Source: Crocodylus rhombifer
Lineage: Eukaryota; Chordata; Crocodylia; Crocodylidae
Direction of reading: 5' to 3'
Assembly: GCA_038503035.1 (NCBI GenBank)
Contig: JAVSML010019041.1
Location: 24,269 to 88,268, forward strand
DNA: 64,000 nucleotides
The first letter of the stretch is position 1, and each line of letters opens with the position of its first letter. Positions 23,871 through 35,226 of this stretch are shown in pieces. The notes under the pieces were generated by a model. That model worked only from the letters and a program-made list of their open reading frames with translations, ran no database searches and was not told the origin of the DNA. The translations under genes were made by a program, and so were the position numbers.

Positions 23871-26139
23871 ACCACAGCTTTGCCAGCAGAGCCGTGGCAG
23901 CGCAGCCCTTTTATGGAGACCGGGCATGGGGTTTTCGCACTGCACCCGCTCCCCCGCTGGGCAGCAGAGCGAGGCAGTCCTGGTCCATCAATGAAGGGGG
24001 CATGAGCTTTTCCAGCTACCCAGCTGTGCTGGCAGGACCACGCGGTGGTACAAGCCGCATGCGGTGGTGCAAGCTGCAGAGGCAGCAAGCAAAAAATACC
24101 ACTGCACCCTCCTTCCTCAGCCATGCACAGGCTGTTGGACAAACCGACACTTCCCCTTTGCTTTCACAGGAAAGGCATAAAGAGGCAGCTCTGACGGGGC
24201 CCACGGGACGGTGCAGCACGTGCCCTGCGCTGCAGCTCTCCCCACCCAAGCCCGAGATCTCTCCTGCCTTTCCCCGGTCAGGATGGGGGAGCGAAACGCT
24301 GGCCAAGTGGATCGGCCAGGATGAAGGTAACTGGCCCCGGCTCTTCGCCCGCAGCCGGGCACCGCAGCAGCGCGCTGGCACTGCTAGGAGTCGAGCCATA
24401 CGCCGTTTCAGAGAAAAGGGGCCCCCGCCCTGCGGTGACAAGGAGAGATCTCCACCTCCGATTGCTTATCGCTCCAGGACACCCGGGGCAGCCTGCCTGC
24501 TACCACAGGAGCAGGGCTCCTATTCAAGGAAGAGCTCACATGACCAGCCAAAAGTCAACAGTGTCGCGGGTGTGCGCACAGGGACACGGCCTGGCCCTCA
24601 GGCACGGACTGACGACGCTGCCAGCTGCAATGCCAGCTCCCTCCCCTCCCACCCGCTGGCATCGTCGCTCCCTCAGAGCACTGGCCTGGCACCGGGGCAG
24701 GAGGCTGGCAGGGTCCCGTGCTCCAAGCCGATGGGGCAGGCGTTTCTTAAGGAACAGAGACCTTTTTCTTCCAGAACCAGAGTCGTTCAGCACCTTCCCC
24801 AGCGAACGCGCCAGGGGTTCATCCAGTTCAGTGCTAACGTGCTCTGCACAGGGCGGACCCTGCAATCACTTACCAGCCAGGTCAAGAACTCTATTCTCAG
24901 CTAAAATGCGGGGTCTCCCAGTGGATTCACACTCCCACAACAAGCGAGGTGCCCCTAGACACCTGAACGCTCATGGCCACGGCAGAACCACAGCCGCACG
25001 GTCTGACCGTTGCTACGGCATAGCTAGGCTCGCCGGCAGCCGCAGCACACTGGACTACTAATCAGTGCTATTGTCATGTGTTATCACAGCCAGCCAGGAT
25101 CACATGCAACCAAAGCCTATTACGGGAGGGTCACCTCTCAGAGGTCAGCTTCGGGTGGAGGAGTTTGCTGGACACAAGAGGAGCAAGTCCAAGCAAGCCG
25201 TGGCCTGGTAGGAGCGTCCAGCGTGTCACTCAGTGCGAGTTGGAGGGGGAACACCAAAGGACTCAGCAGGGCTGACCAGCTAGCCTCAGAAAAGAGACAT
25301 CCCCATCGACATATGGCCCGCCGGCCAGACACCAGATGGGAAAATTCATCACTCGTGACTTCAAAGCAGTAACAACAGGTTCATGCAGGAAGCCTGATGG
25401 CTTCTGCGCTGGCAGGACCCGACGCACATCTCATGGCTTCACTTGGGCGCCAAACCCCAGCGAGTGACTCCACTCAGAGGCTGCTGACAACCCTCCGATC
25501 CCACCTCACCCCGTGCGGGCACTGCTGCAGACTCTCCGACCCAGGGGCGCACGGTATACCAGGGAGAAGAAAACATCCCCTTGTTTTGTAAAACCACGTA
25601 GGTCCAGCTGTGACCTGATGTCCACCCCTGCCAAGGCAGAGCACAAGAGCTGCGCAAGCCGCCTGATAAGGGGACGGGGCCCTTCAGCTCTTGGGTACCA
25701 GTTCAAGCGCGGCTTGCGGCAACTGCAATATGCAGGGGGGTTCAGGCAGGAGCCCGGCGGGCAAGTGCCTGGTTGCAAAAAGCACAAGAGACTGAGGTTT
25801 GCACAAGCCACGGAGACTGAATTAGCACCTTGGCTCAAGAAACAGCCTGGAATGAACGGGGCTCATTGGTAGGAGTCTCCCACGCCTCCGCCTCTGGTGT
25901 CTGGCCCATTTCTCAAGCCCTAGGAGAAGGAGCTAACCCAAGAGATGTGCCCAGAGCTGCTAGACAGCCCCAACCCCAGGGATGCCCAGGCCCCCCCCAT
26001 ACCCGTGCCCCCAGCCATACCAGTACCCAACCCCAGGCACGGATGCCTGAGCACGGAGAAACCAGGCATCCCCCACCTCACCTCCGCACAGAGCCCAGCC
26101 AGCAGCGGCAGACAAGGACCAAGGAGGGAACGCAGACGA

Positions 26140-26218
26140 TTCCCAATTAAAGAATTTTTTTTGCAAAAATCTTGTTGATCTAATAAAAGATATCATCTCT
26201 GCTACGAGTCCTGATTGA
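26140..26218 (+). mobile_element. Half copy of the palindromic repeat
   Basis: GCAAAAATCTTGTTGATCTA, then ATAAAAGATATCATCTCTGC and TACGAGTCCTGATTG match the right arm of the element at 33464-33604 with only a few differences. The opposite arm is absent. Confidence 0.8.
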
Positions 26219-27599
26219 CGATTCCTGAGGCACGCTGGGCAAGGCCAGGGAGACGCCCGCTTGTGCTGAGAAACCGAACCCACTCCTCACAACAGCTGAG
26301 ATAACATTAACCCCGCAATAAATTAGTACTCAAACAGCCTCTCTGTGCCAAGTCTGCAGGCCCAGTCGCCTTGGGGTGGTGACAGGCTGCTGCCCCGGGA
26401 AACTCGAGACAGGAAACTTTCGGGAAAGGTTCAGTGAGCTGCATTATCTATCCACTCCCCCAAATGACCTCCAGTAAAGGAAGCACTTGAAGGGAAATCT
26501 GCTTCCTCAACCCCCAGCTCTAGAGGGGGAAGGGAACAGGACACTGGAGAACCCACCTCCTCTGCGCACTGGGAGGCTGGAGGCACAGCTGGATGCGTTT
26601 CGAGGCCCCCTCTGCAAAGAGGCAAAGCCGGGGAAAGGGCAGCGGCTGCTGGAGCAAAGGCCTCATCCCGGCACCGAGACGTCAAGGAGCACGCGTCCAC
26701 TGGAACGGAGCTGGCAAAGCCATCACCTCCTGGACCGATCCGGCAGGAGCAGATGGGAAACTCTCCAGCCCTTTGCTCAAACTCTGCATCACTGAGAGCC
26801 ACCTTGGCGGGGTGCCCGGGTCAGGGGACTGCACTCACACACGCAGGCATTTACATATGAAATGCTTCCAAGGCCAATATCCGCTGTGCTGCCTGCGCCT
26901 CCCCGGGCGGGTGGGTGAATAGAAATGGGGGAGGTCGGGTGGCGACCAAACCTTGCCCTCCACCCGCTTTGTCCCAGCCCTGCAGTGGCAGGCATGGGCC
27001 GAGGGCTTCGCTTCAGCATCTGGACACAGGTCTCCAGAGAACCACGCACATCTGGACACGACGCGGGGGGTGAACATCAGAAAGGGTCTCGAGAACATGG
27101 AAAACGAGGGAGCTGGGATATGTTTTCGCTGTATCTGCCTCTTCCAAACTTCCTCGAGGCCGGTCCCCGTGGCCTGCACTGGGCAAAGGCATGCCCACAG
27201 AGGCACCGTCTCCCATGGGTCCCCTACTCCCCTTCTCCGCCTGCTGTCCTCAGTCTTCAGCCATCCCAGTGCTTCTCCCTACCGCCCTAGATTTGCTCAT
27301 CCCTCAAAATCCCTGACTCGCGCTGGCAGGGATACAAGCCACATGAGCAGTTAGGAGCTCTGCGAGGTGGCAGGGGCAACGCGCTTCAGGCAATGCTTGC
27401 AGGACTAGGAACCGGAGATCTGCTCTCACAGGGCTTGTGAGCCTTGCATTTGCAGCCAGACGGGAACTTTTTAGCTTGCACAAATTTGTGGCCAGGGACG
27501 TGCTATGAGTATCTGCACCCATACACAGTGGTACAAATGTCCGCAACGTTTTTGTGCAGCTCTTAGCAGCTTCCTGAAGGCTCAGAGAACAAGAACACC

Positions 27600-28370
27600 C
27601 AGGGGACCTATGTGGGTGGATCTAGGATTTTGAAAAGGGGGGTGAAGATTATGCTGTTCATCATCCCATATAACCCAGCATGCATTTTCTTCCAGATAAA
27701 AAGAAAGCAGAAGCTTTGCTAGTACGCTAGGGCTCTATTATTCAGTTTAATATTTGCTTTAGCTTTGATCAAACTTAATTGGTATGAGCTGAAAACGGGC
27801 TGCAGGGCTGCGAAGTAGGAGCCATGTTACCAGGAGCAGCTAACAGATGGCAAAATTGCGCAAAAAAAAAAGGCTAGCTTGATTAGTGGGCCATCCAGCC
27901 CGTTAAAAACGAGAGAGGGTCATTAACACTTGTGGAATGAAGAGTTTAGGAGGAATTAGATAGACTTTAACGAGCCATGAATTCAACTGCTGCTGCAATC
28001 AACCACGCAGCAGAAAGTATGCAGAGGAGAACAAATTAGACCAAGTTCACCTGCAGTTCAGCCCTGAACAAAACCACTTCTAAATTACCTTGGGTAACTT
28101 TGCACTTAACATGTGACAGAGCAGACACACGAGAGTTACTGCAGCTCAACTGACGTGCTGCAAGACCTCCTCTACCTTAATGCAGTGCATCTCTCCATGC
28201 CACAGAGAGTCGATGCTCAAAGCAACGGTCCTGGCAAATGGCCTAAAAGTGACCCGGAGGCTGTTGGATATCTCAATCATTTCTAGCAGACAACAGGCTT
28301 GGAAAAATCCGCAGTTCAAGGCCTGTTTGCCTACAACTCTTGCACATAAAAGGTTGAAAAATTGAGCGAG
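27600..28370. promoter_or_regulatory. AT-rich island, possible conserved intronic element
   Basis: This segment is strikingly AT-rich for the window (for example CAGTTTAATATTTGCTTTAG and GATCAAACTTAATTGGTATG) and has no recognisable repeat structure over most of its length. Such islands in the first introns of cytoskeletal and developmental genes are often enhancers. Only the composition is seen here; function is inferred. Confidence 0.25.
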
Positions 28371-30274
28371 TCCATAAGTCCACTCCCCACCCCCCAGCCT
28401 GCAACTGGGAGGCCAGGAACCAGACCACACAAGACAGTCACAAGCTGCAGAGCAAGGGAGGAATCACCAACACCCACGCACCCGACAGCTCATGGACACA
28501 AGCTCTGCCGCAACCTCCTCCACGTCCCAACTCAGCAGGTTGTGCTCCAGGACCAGGCTGCAAGACATGACTGGGCAGTGCCACAATGAAGCCGCCTGGA
28601 CGGGCCCCCATCATGAGATCAACGCCGCAGGGACCCAATCTCCCCCAACTCCCCTCCACCCACGCCCTGGGATGTAGCCTAGCTCCAACCCTGAGCCAAC
28701 CGAGACCCAGTTTAAAGGCAGCAGAGACGTCAGGCCTTGCAGAGGGTGGGTAAAAGGCAGTGTCAGCTGGGCCGAGCGAGGGGGACCCCCGCCACCACCC
28801 CCCATGCACGGCCCCTGGAGAGACAGATGCTCAGCACACAATGGGGGGAATCAAAAAGAACAAACCAAGAACTCGAGGCAGCCGGCTGAAAGCTGAGAGC
28901 AGGGCTGGGCCAGGGCGCTGCCCCGCACCCGTCTGTGCTACAGCTGCCCCCACCCTCCGGCACAGGCCGGGGAGAGCCAGCCCGGGGGGGGGCAGGAGGC
29001 GCAGGGGTGAGGTGGAGCCGGCCAGGATCCTGCCTGCTGCCCCCCGCCTCCGCGGCGGCGCTCGTTGATCCCCCGTGCCAGCTGCAGGAACAGCAACGAG
29101 ACGTTTCAGACGGACACTGCGCCAGCATAAAACCAGTGAGTTATGTTACTGCCGGACAGACGCGCTAACGCGGGCAGCTGTCAGCCGCAACGCGGCTCAG
29201 GGGGGTGGGAGTTAACCCCCGATGCAGTCCGTGCTGCACCCCGCACAGGGAGAACTGGGTGGAGTAGGGAGGCAGGGAGCCGGTGCAATGACGTCTGCTT
29301 TGGCGCTCTGCTAATTTACACAAGGAAATCAATTCACCTTTGTTCCAGCAGCAGCCAGGATCAGCTGGCGGAGCCCAGAAGCGCAAAGAGGAGGCCGACA
29401 GACAGTCCTAGGGTGATGCGCAGGTGGATTCACCTCCCATCACCTTCCTCGCAGCGGTGACGTGCCAGTGCCCACCCAAAAACTTCCCAGTTAGCATCAT
29501 GGGGCTCAGAGCCGGATTCTTTCCTAGCCAACCCTGGCCACAGGCAGGGAGGAAGGAACTGGGACCCCGCTGGGCGGGCCACAGCGGTCTTCTCTGCCGC
29601 AGGACAGGACTGAGGCAGGGCCCTGCAGCATGGGGTCCCTTGGCCCGCGGGAGGAAAGAGTGGAGCATGCTTGTGCCACGGACTCCGAAGAGAAATGCCG
29701 TGCCGGCTCCCAAGGGAGGATGCTCCCAAGCAGGGCGACAGAGGCAGGAGCAGGGGCTGAGCCACGGGTGGGGAGGCCACGAGTTATCAGCAGCTCCTAC
29801 AGGAGGTGGCCCCCGGGAGCAGGCTAGCATCCTGCCTGCAAGGAAGCCCCCGAGAGGCGGCGTGGTACCCGAAGAGCTCTCAGACAAAGCCGTGTCGCCC
29901 CCATCCCTCCTTCCACCTGTGGCTCGGCTGCTTCCCCAGGCGCGTCGGCTCTCTGGAGGAACGGGCAACTGCCTCCGGGTGCCTGCCAGCCACCTGCTGT
30001 CGGAGGCCAGAGGCAGCAGGATCAGATATCCAGTTATCCGATTCGCTTCCCAGCCTCTCCCGCACCAGCCCTGGGCTAAAGAGAAGGAGCTGAAAGAAAG
30101 GAGCATGGTGGAGGACAGTGGACGTCTCACCGCTGAGGGTCCAGCAATCCCAGGAGCCTGCAAGCCGAGCGGGGAGGTAAGACCCACCAGGCAAGCTTCT
30201 CCATGCAGGGAGGACAGGTTATCCTAGGACTGGGACTTTGAAAACCCAAAGTCAGGGGCTTGCTCTGGCACAGC

Positions 30275-30370
30275 TCCCTGGGGTGACCTGGGGCATGTCA
30301 CCCAGCTGCTGTGCCTTGATCCCCACCTGCCCCAAGGGGTAATGGCACTGAGCTGCCTCCCCGGTGCTCC
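30275..30370 (+). repeat. MIR-like SINE remnant
   Basis: GGGGTGACCTGGGGCATGTC, then CTGTGCCTTGATCCCCACC and AGGGGTAATGGCACTGAGC match the forward MIR order (tgaccttgggcaagtc...tgcctcagtttccc...ggggtaataa). Confidence 0.6.
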
Positions 30371-31202
30371 TGCAGGATACAGGCTGCAACGTGCTCCCGT
30401 GGGAGGGTGATGGGGGCTTGGGAAGTCAGGGGCGAAAACCCCAGGGATGGGAATGGGGGCTGCGCTTCAAACCTAGTGCTCCCAGGTCCTCCCTTTGGCA
30501 GCCAGGCGCCAGAGCATAACACTTCTGGCCATCCCAAGGCCCTGTCACACACGCCCATGTGCCACAATGAAATGAACTCAGCCAGCAGAAAGCACAAAGC
30601 CTGGGCCAGACAGCTCCACTCTGCAAAGAGCCCCTTGAGCGCAGCTAGCAACGCCAAGGGTGCCCTCCAAACCAGCCCCTTCCCATGGCACCCGGTCCCC
30701 CACCCCCTGCCACACACTCGCAACGGGGGTTCTCTTGAAAGCGCGTTGTTTCCCCCGGTGCCTTTGCAACAGAGCCTCCCCTTCCTGCAGACCCCAGCCA
30801 GCCCCCTGCTCCCGGTTCTGCCGTGCTGTGAGCCAAGTGTGGATGCAGGGGACAGAGGTAGGACGGGGCAGGGGGGAGCAGGAACAGCGAGGACTTCAAC
30901 TGCTTCCTACAGGGCCATCCGACAGTCCCTGGTCTCCCTGGCAGCCTAGCTCTCCCCGGTACTGGGCAGACAGTGGGCACCAGGACCTGGCCAGAAGCAG
31001 GGGACACACGGCAGCAGCACGAACCCCCCCATCGGTCCTGTTCATCAGCTGTTTGTCTTCTCTCTAGTCCCCACGCCACCCCCTGCAGACACCCCCGTCC
31101 TGCTGCACGCTCAGTGCAAGGCAGCTGGCACGCTGCAGGTCCCAGCTGCCAGGGCAGCCACCTCCCAGTCCTGCACGCCCAGCAGGGAGGCTCACAAAAT
31201 AC

Positions 31203-31254
31203 CTTTCAGGTTATTCAGCCCGTCCAGGAACTTCCTGTACTTCTCCGCATTCAT
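31203..31254 (-). CDS. Candidate MACF1 alternative first exon (MNAEKYRKFLDGLNNLK)
   Basis: On the minus strand an ATG at 31254 opens 17 codons plus one base to a donor, AAAG|GTATTT (last exon base 31203). The peptide is highly charged and helix-like and ends in LK, as one short plectin N-terminus (isoform 1e) does before the common DERDRVQ exon. The phase (1) is the one needed to join that exon. Strand and position between two recognised MACF1 first exons also fit. Against it, the donor is weak at +4 to +6, I do not recall this N-terminus from any known isoform, and the CpG context is modest. A short upstream frame (ATG at 31301, strong Kozak CCACCATGG, stop at 31278-31280, 7 codons) would precede it in the leader. 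Alternatively it is chance. Confidence 0.42.
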
Positions 31255-31744
31255 TGCCCAGCTGAGCCTGCCCCACTTCAGTGGCGAGGCCCCGCAACCA
31301 TGGTGGACCCGCGCTCAGGAAGGGGAGACCCGGCTCGGCCCTGGAGCCCCCTCTGCTCAGCTCCAAGCCCACAGCCACCGCGGAGGAGCTGTACTTTGAC
31401 CACCCGTGATGTCACCCACAGCACCCGGGTTGTGCTGTAGCCCAGCGCCTCTCCTTATCTGATGAAGTGCCTTAAAACCTCCCCTGACCGAAGCCACCCC
31501 CACCTTTTTGCAAATTAGCCGTGAAACAACAGAACCACCATGTGCACGTGACTGGCCAGCTGAAGGCTCCAGAGACCCCCCTCTCCAGCCTCCTCCCCTT
31601 ACCCCCACCCCCTCCACCCTCACGTTTGCTTTTCATGGATCGTTTGCCTGGTGCGCACACAGAGCATACTGGGCTGATACCTGAACCGGGGAGGGAAACG
31701 TTATTTCCAGGCTGGCCAGACTCCTGGACATGTAGAGGAGCAGG

Positions 31745-31870
31745 AGGGCATGCCCGGGAACGCAGGATGCCTGGGTTCCAGTCCCAACCCAACCACTGGG
31801 GAGAAGCAGGATGGTGGGAAAGTCGCTCTGCTTCTCCAGGCCTCGGGAAGACCAGCTCCCAGGGCAGCTG
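31745..31870 (+). repeat. MIR-like SINE remnant
   Basis: ATGCCTGGGTTCCAGTCCCA (tRNA B-box-derived region), then GGGAAAGTCGCTCTGCTTCT and CCAGGCCTCGG follow forward MIR order in degraded form. Confidence 0.55.
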
Positions 31871-32459
31871 GGAGGACACCGGAGACCTCAGTACTCAAAA
31901 GTGCTCGAGGGGGAAGAATTGTTGGGAACCACCATGACCTCCCAAGGCAGTTGTCCTAGTTGCACCCGAGGATAGCCAGTTTTCTAGCACGTAACGGATA
32001 GGAAATCTCCCACTTGCTGCTCAAGTGGGAAGATCTTGGCTTTATGGAAATGGGAGGCTGCTCCCTAGCTTGCTCCTGCGGCCACACAGCCGAGGCAAGC
32101 GGCACTCGGGAGCATCCAAACCCCAAACCTCCGGGCTTGGGCTTGTACACAGGATGCCCGCCAAAGGATCTGGAAACATCTGAAACCCCACGTGGAGTGG
32201 AGGATGTTTGTCAGTAGTAGGACCACTTATGGATCCGGACTGACTCCGATTCAGAATCGAGTTGGACTGGAACATGAAAAATTCTCATTAAAAAAAGAAC
32301 AATTGTTCTGCAGGCGCACCCAGGAAGCTGGTGCGGGGGGTTCCTCCCCCTGCCTGAGCCTCGGGGATGGGAATGCATCTGGGCCCTTTTGTGGCCCACG
32401 CTCCGAGGAGATGCTCTCTCGTGTGCGGATGGCGAAAGAGTTACACAACCCAGAAGGGG

Positions 32460-32640
32460 AGAGACGCGCTCGAGACGCAATTTGGCACCGAGCAATCCCG
32501 GTGGAATGCAGCTGCGAGCGAGCCGCGGGGCGCCCCGCGCCTTCCCCTGCAGCGCGGCGGATGCCCGGGCAGCCTTCGACGGGAGCCCCGCTGCTCCTAA
32601 CACTGCTGCCCCCCTCGCCCAGCTCCGCGCCTTCCCGCCC
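32460..32640. promoter_or_regulatory. Weak CpG-rich patch upstream of the 31.2-kb candidate exon
   Basis: CpG density rises here (GAGACGCGCTCGAGACGC, GCCGCGGGGCGCCCCGCG) about 1.2-1.4 kb upstream, in the minus-strand sense, of the candidate exon at 31203-31254. It could be a minor promoter. No initiator or donor that links the two was identified. Confidence 0.25.
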
Positions 32641-33463
32641 ACAGCCGCGGCAAACGCCCCCCACTCCTCTTGCAACCTGCTCCTCCCACAAAGCCTCCTA
32701 CGCTGCTCTTCTCAGCAACGCCTGCCGTAAACTCTTACCCCGGCTCGTTTCTAGCCAAACGGGTCCAAGCTCTGCCCGCTCGGCACCAGGGCTCTGCCCG
32801 CGGGCTGGGGGCATACCAAGCGCTTCCAGCTGCCCCTACACCGCCGGGGCTCCCAGCCAGGAGAGCGCTGTACGGGAACCAGGCCTCTTGGCCAGGAAAA
32901 GAAGCGGAGCTGGGGGTTGCTTTGTCACCATTGGCATTTCACCCCAATTCCTCTCCTCTCTCAGATGGATTCGTACCAAGCCCACCACAGCTTCTGAACA
33001 GCCCGGGTCCTGCCCCACCAGACCCCATGCCCCCTCCTGGCGCCAGCCAAGCCATCCATCTACCAGGCCAGAAGAAAGGCTCCAGCTGAAGGGACCAGAG
33101 CGAGCCTGGGGCTGTTTTCGTGTCACCGGGCAGAGTTTCACTGCATCCACAGGCTCCTTCATCTGGCTCAGGGTGCAGCATGCTCTGCTCAGAGTCCCCT
33201 TTTGGAGCCCTTATTACCCCTCCCTGTTTTCTCATTTTTTGTCCCAAGCAATTAGTTGTTGCATTTCCAGCAGCCATCCTTAGTAAGAGAAGCTTATTGT
33301 TTCTTTCAGTGGGCACAGGCCCACGATGCCCCTTAGCACAACAGACAGGCCTGTCTGAGCTCGGGGGAGTCTTGCTTTGCTCCTGCGCAAAACCCTGCGC
33401 TGAGATGACAGCAATGTAGGTATCCGGGTATCCAAGTTGCAGCTATACTGGTCTAGAGGAAAA

Positions 33464-33604
33464 GGCAATCAGGACTCGTAGCAGAGATGATATGTTATAT
33501 TAGACCAACAAGATTCTTGCAAAAAAAAAGTCTTTATTTTTTTTTGCAAAAATCTTGTTGGTCTAATAAAAGATACATCATCTCTACTATGAGTCCTAAT
33601 TGCC
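33464..33604. mobile_element. Palindromic (foldback) repeat element
   Basis: The left arm (GGCAATCAGGACTCGTAGC ... GACCAACAAGATTCTTGC) and right arm (GCAAAAATCTTGTTGGTC ... TGAGTCCTAATTGCC) are near-perfect reverse complements of about 65 bases. A short A/T spacer separates them, so the strand can fold into a long hairpin. A single right-arm-like copy lies at 26140-26218, so the arm is a dispersed repeat. The family name is uncertain; MITE or inverted duplicate insertion are both possible. No coding capacity. Confidence 0.85.
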
Positions 33605-35171
33605 ATGTAGGTATACACATATTCACTCCAGGCAGGGTCTGCCCTCCCCTGGCCTTTCCGGCATGCATGTGCATTGCTGCCCCTATACCTACAGGGGCTC
33701 ACAGATTGTACCACCGGCTTGCCGCAGGCCCAGCCGGTTAAGACAGATGAGTCCCCGAGCACCTGCATACACACTTGGGCTTTGGGGACGAGGGGAAGAA
33801 GAAACAAGGCTCCCGAGCTCCCAGCCGCACACAGCGCAGACCTGTTATTTCCAGAGCAAGCCCCGTCCCTGGAGGGGCCGACGAGCCGAGTCCTGCCACT
33901 TTGCAGAGCCAAACAAGGGAGGTCGCTGCGTGATGGAGACGCGGCAGCAGCATCTCTCCTCGAGGCAGGACCAGCCAGGGGCGGCACATGCAACGGAGCG
34001 GCTGCTCTTGCTCTGCAGATGTGACATCCAGCAAGCGGGAGAGCTGGGCGCAGGAATGATGACGGTCGACCCGAGTCGGCACATAGCCCGGGGCTCTCCA
34101 CAGCTCCATGCCCTGATGTGGCAGCCACAAGGAAGGCCAGGCAGAGCCACCAGCAGGCTCGCACCCTTCTAGGGTTTTTAACTGGAAGCAGGAGTGCGTG
34201 GCTGCCTTTGGCACACAGGGCGGGCATTGCCACACAGACCCACGATCCCCACCAGGGTCGTCCCCAGCATGTCAGACAGCCTCGTAGAGTGGCTGACATG
34301 GGTTTAAGCAGCAAAATCGGTAGGCAGCACGTACACCCCCACACGGAGGGAGATATCCACAGTGGAGAGGGCCGGGCACGCAGAGCACTTCATCCCTCGG
34401 GCCCCTGGCAGGTAGACCCTGCTCTCACAAGAGCCCTCAGGTTATTTCGGCCCAGGCAGCTTCAATGCATGCCCAGAGTGCTAGTTCATGCTGTGTTTGG
34501 TCTCCAAGCAATAAGTGCTCCATGCAACCAAAGCAGCCAGATAATCCACCAAGTTATTTATGGGGTGGGTGGGAAGGGGGGGTAGGTTTCTATTCTCTCT
34601 CCTGCAGATTTCTCCTCCAGCAACAGAGGAATTCAGGTTGGAAGGTGTCTCCATCCTGCCGCAGCCTGGCCTCCCGCGCTGCCCGCCTCCATCCAGGAGG
34701 GGATCACCGCACCACGGCTCTGCGCCGAGCCTGCACCCACACAGATGTAGGCAGACGTATCGGTTTCCTTTCACCAGAACAAACCCAGAAGGCCAGTTGC
34801 CGCCCCCCGCCCCCCAACAACAGCTGTGCGGCTGGGAACTGAGGAGCCAAATTTGCTCTAAAAAAAAAAGAAAAAAAAGGAACCAGTGACAAAAGCAGGT
34901 GGGACGTGAACGGCCCCATTTGTTCAGCGACAGCGATCGCTCCCTGCCATTGTGTGGGGTTTTGGGGCAGGGCTGTGGCAGGGGGCAGATGGAGAGGGAT
35001 TGAATTACACCTTGTCCCTCTGGTCCGCTGATGGAGGGGCCCGGCTCCCCCGGGACTCATCGGCAGAGCGGGACAGCAGGAGGAGGGAAGAAACCCTGTC
35101 TCCGGCCTGGGCTAGGAAATGGCTGGGTGGTTCCTCCAACAAATGGCTCTTTGTGCGTGTCTGCAGCTTAC

Positions 35172-35226
35172 CCGCCCTGCAAGGCGAAGGCCAGGACCCC
35201 GGGAACGCGGTGCGCTTCGATATCAT
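35172..35226 (-). other. Weak candidate alternative first exon (phase-1 donor)
   Basis: On the minus strand an ATG at 35226 opens 18 codons plus one base and ends at a good donor, GCGG|GTAAGC, the same phase as the recognised MACF1 first exons. The peptide (MISKRTAFPGSWPSPCRA) resembles nothing I know, there is no clear CpG island, and such ATG-to-donor stretches arise easily by chance. It is recorded only because its phase and orientation fit. Confidence 0.12.

Larger units (their letters stand above)
7721..31202 (-). other. MACF1: MACF1 intron between the 31.2-kb candidate and the membrane-anchor exon
   Basis: About 23.5 kb in which I support no gene. It holds AT-rich islands (27600-28370, 15350-15630), a half copy of the palindromic element (26140-26218), a CR1 fragment (23735-23870), MIR-like copies (30275, 13805), a purine-rich tract (20330-20480) and a degenerate CA-rich stretch (16740-16870). 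Isolated strong donor-like sites on either strand (for example GTAAGT near 18070 minus and CAGGTAAGC at 21104 plus) have no matching coding exon. Confidence 0.5.

Noticed and set aside
23894..24904. Plus-strand open frame of 336 codons
   Set aside because: Overlaps GC-rich unique sequence with no protein-family similarity or splice support; consistent with chance.
32192..33283. Plus-strand open frame of 363 codons
   Set aside because: Low-complexity Pro/Ser/Ala composition, no recognisable motif, no promoter or splice context.
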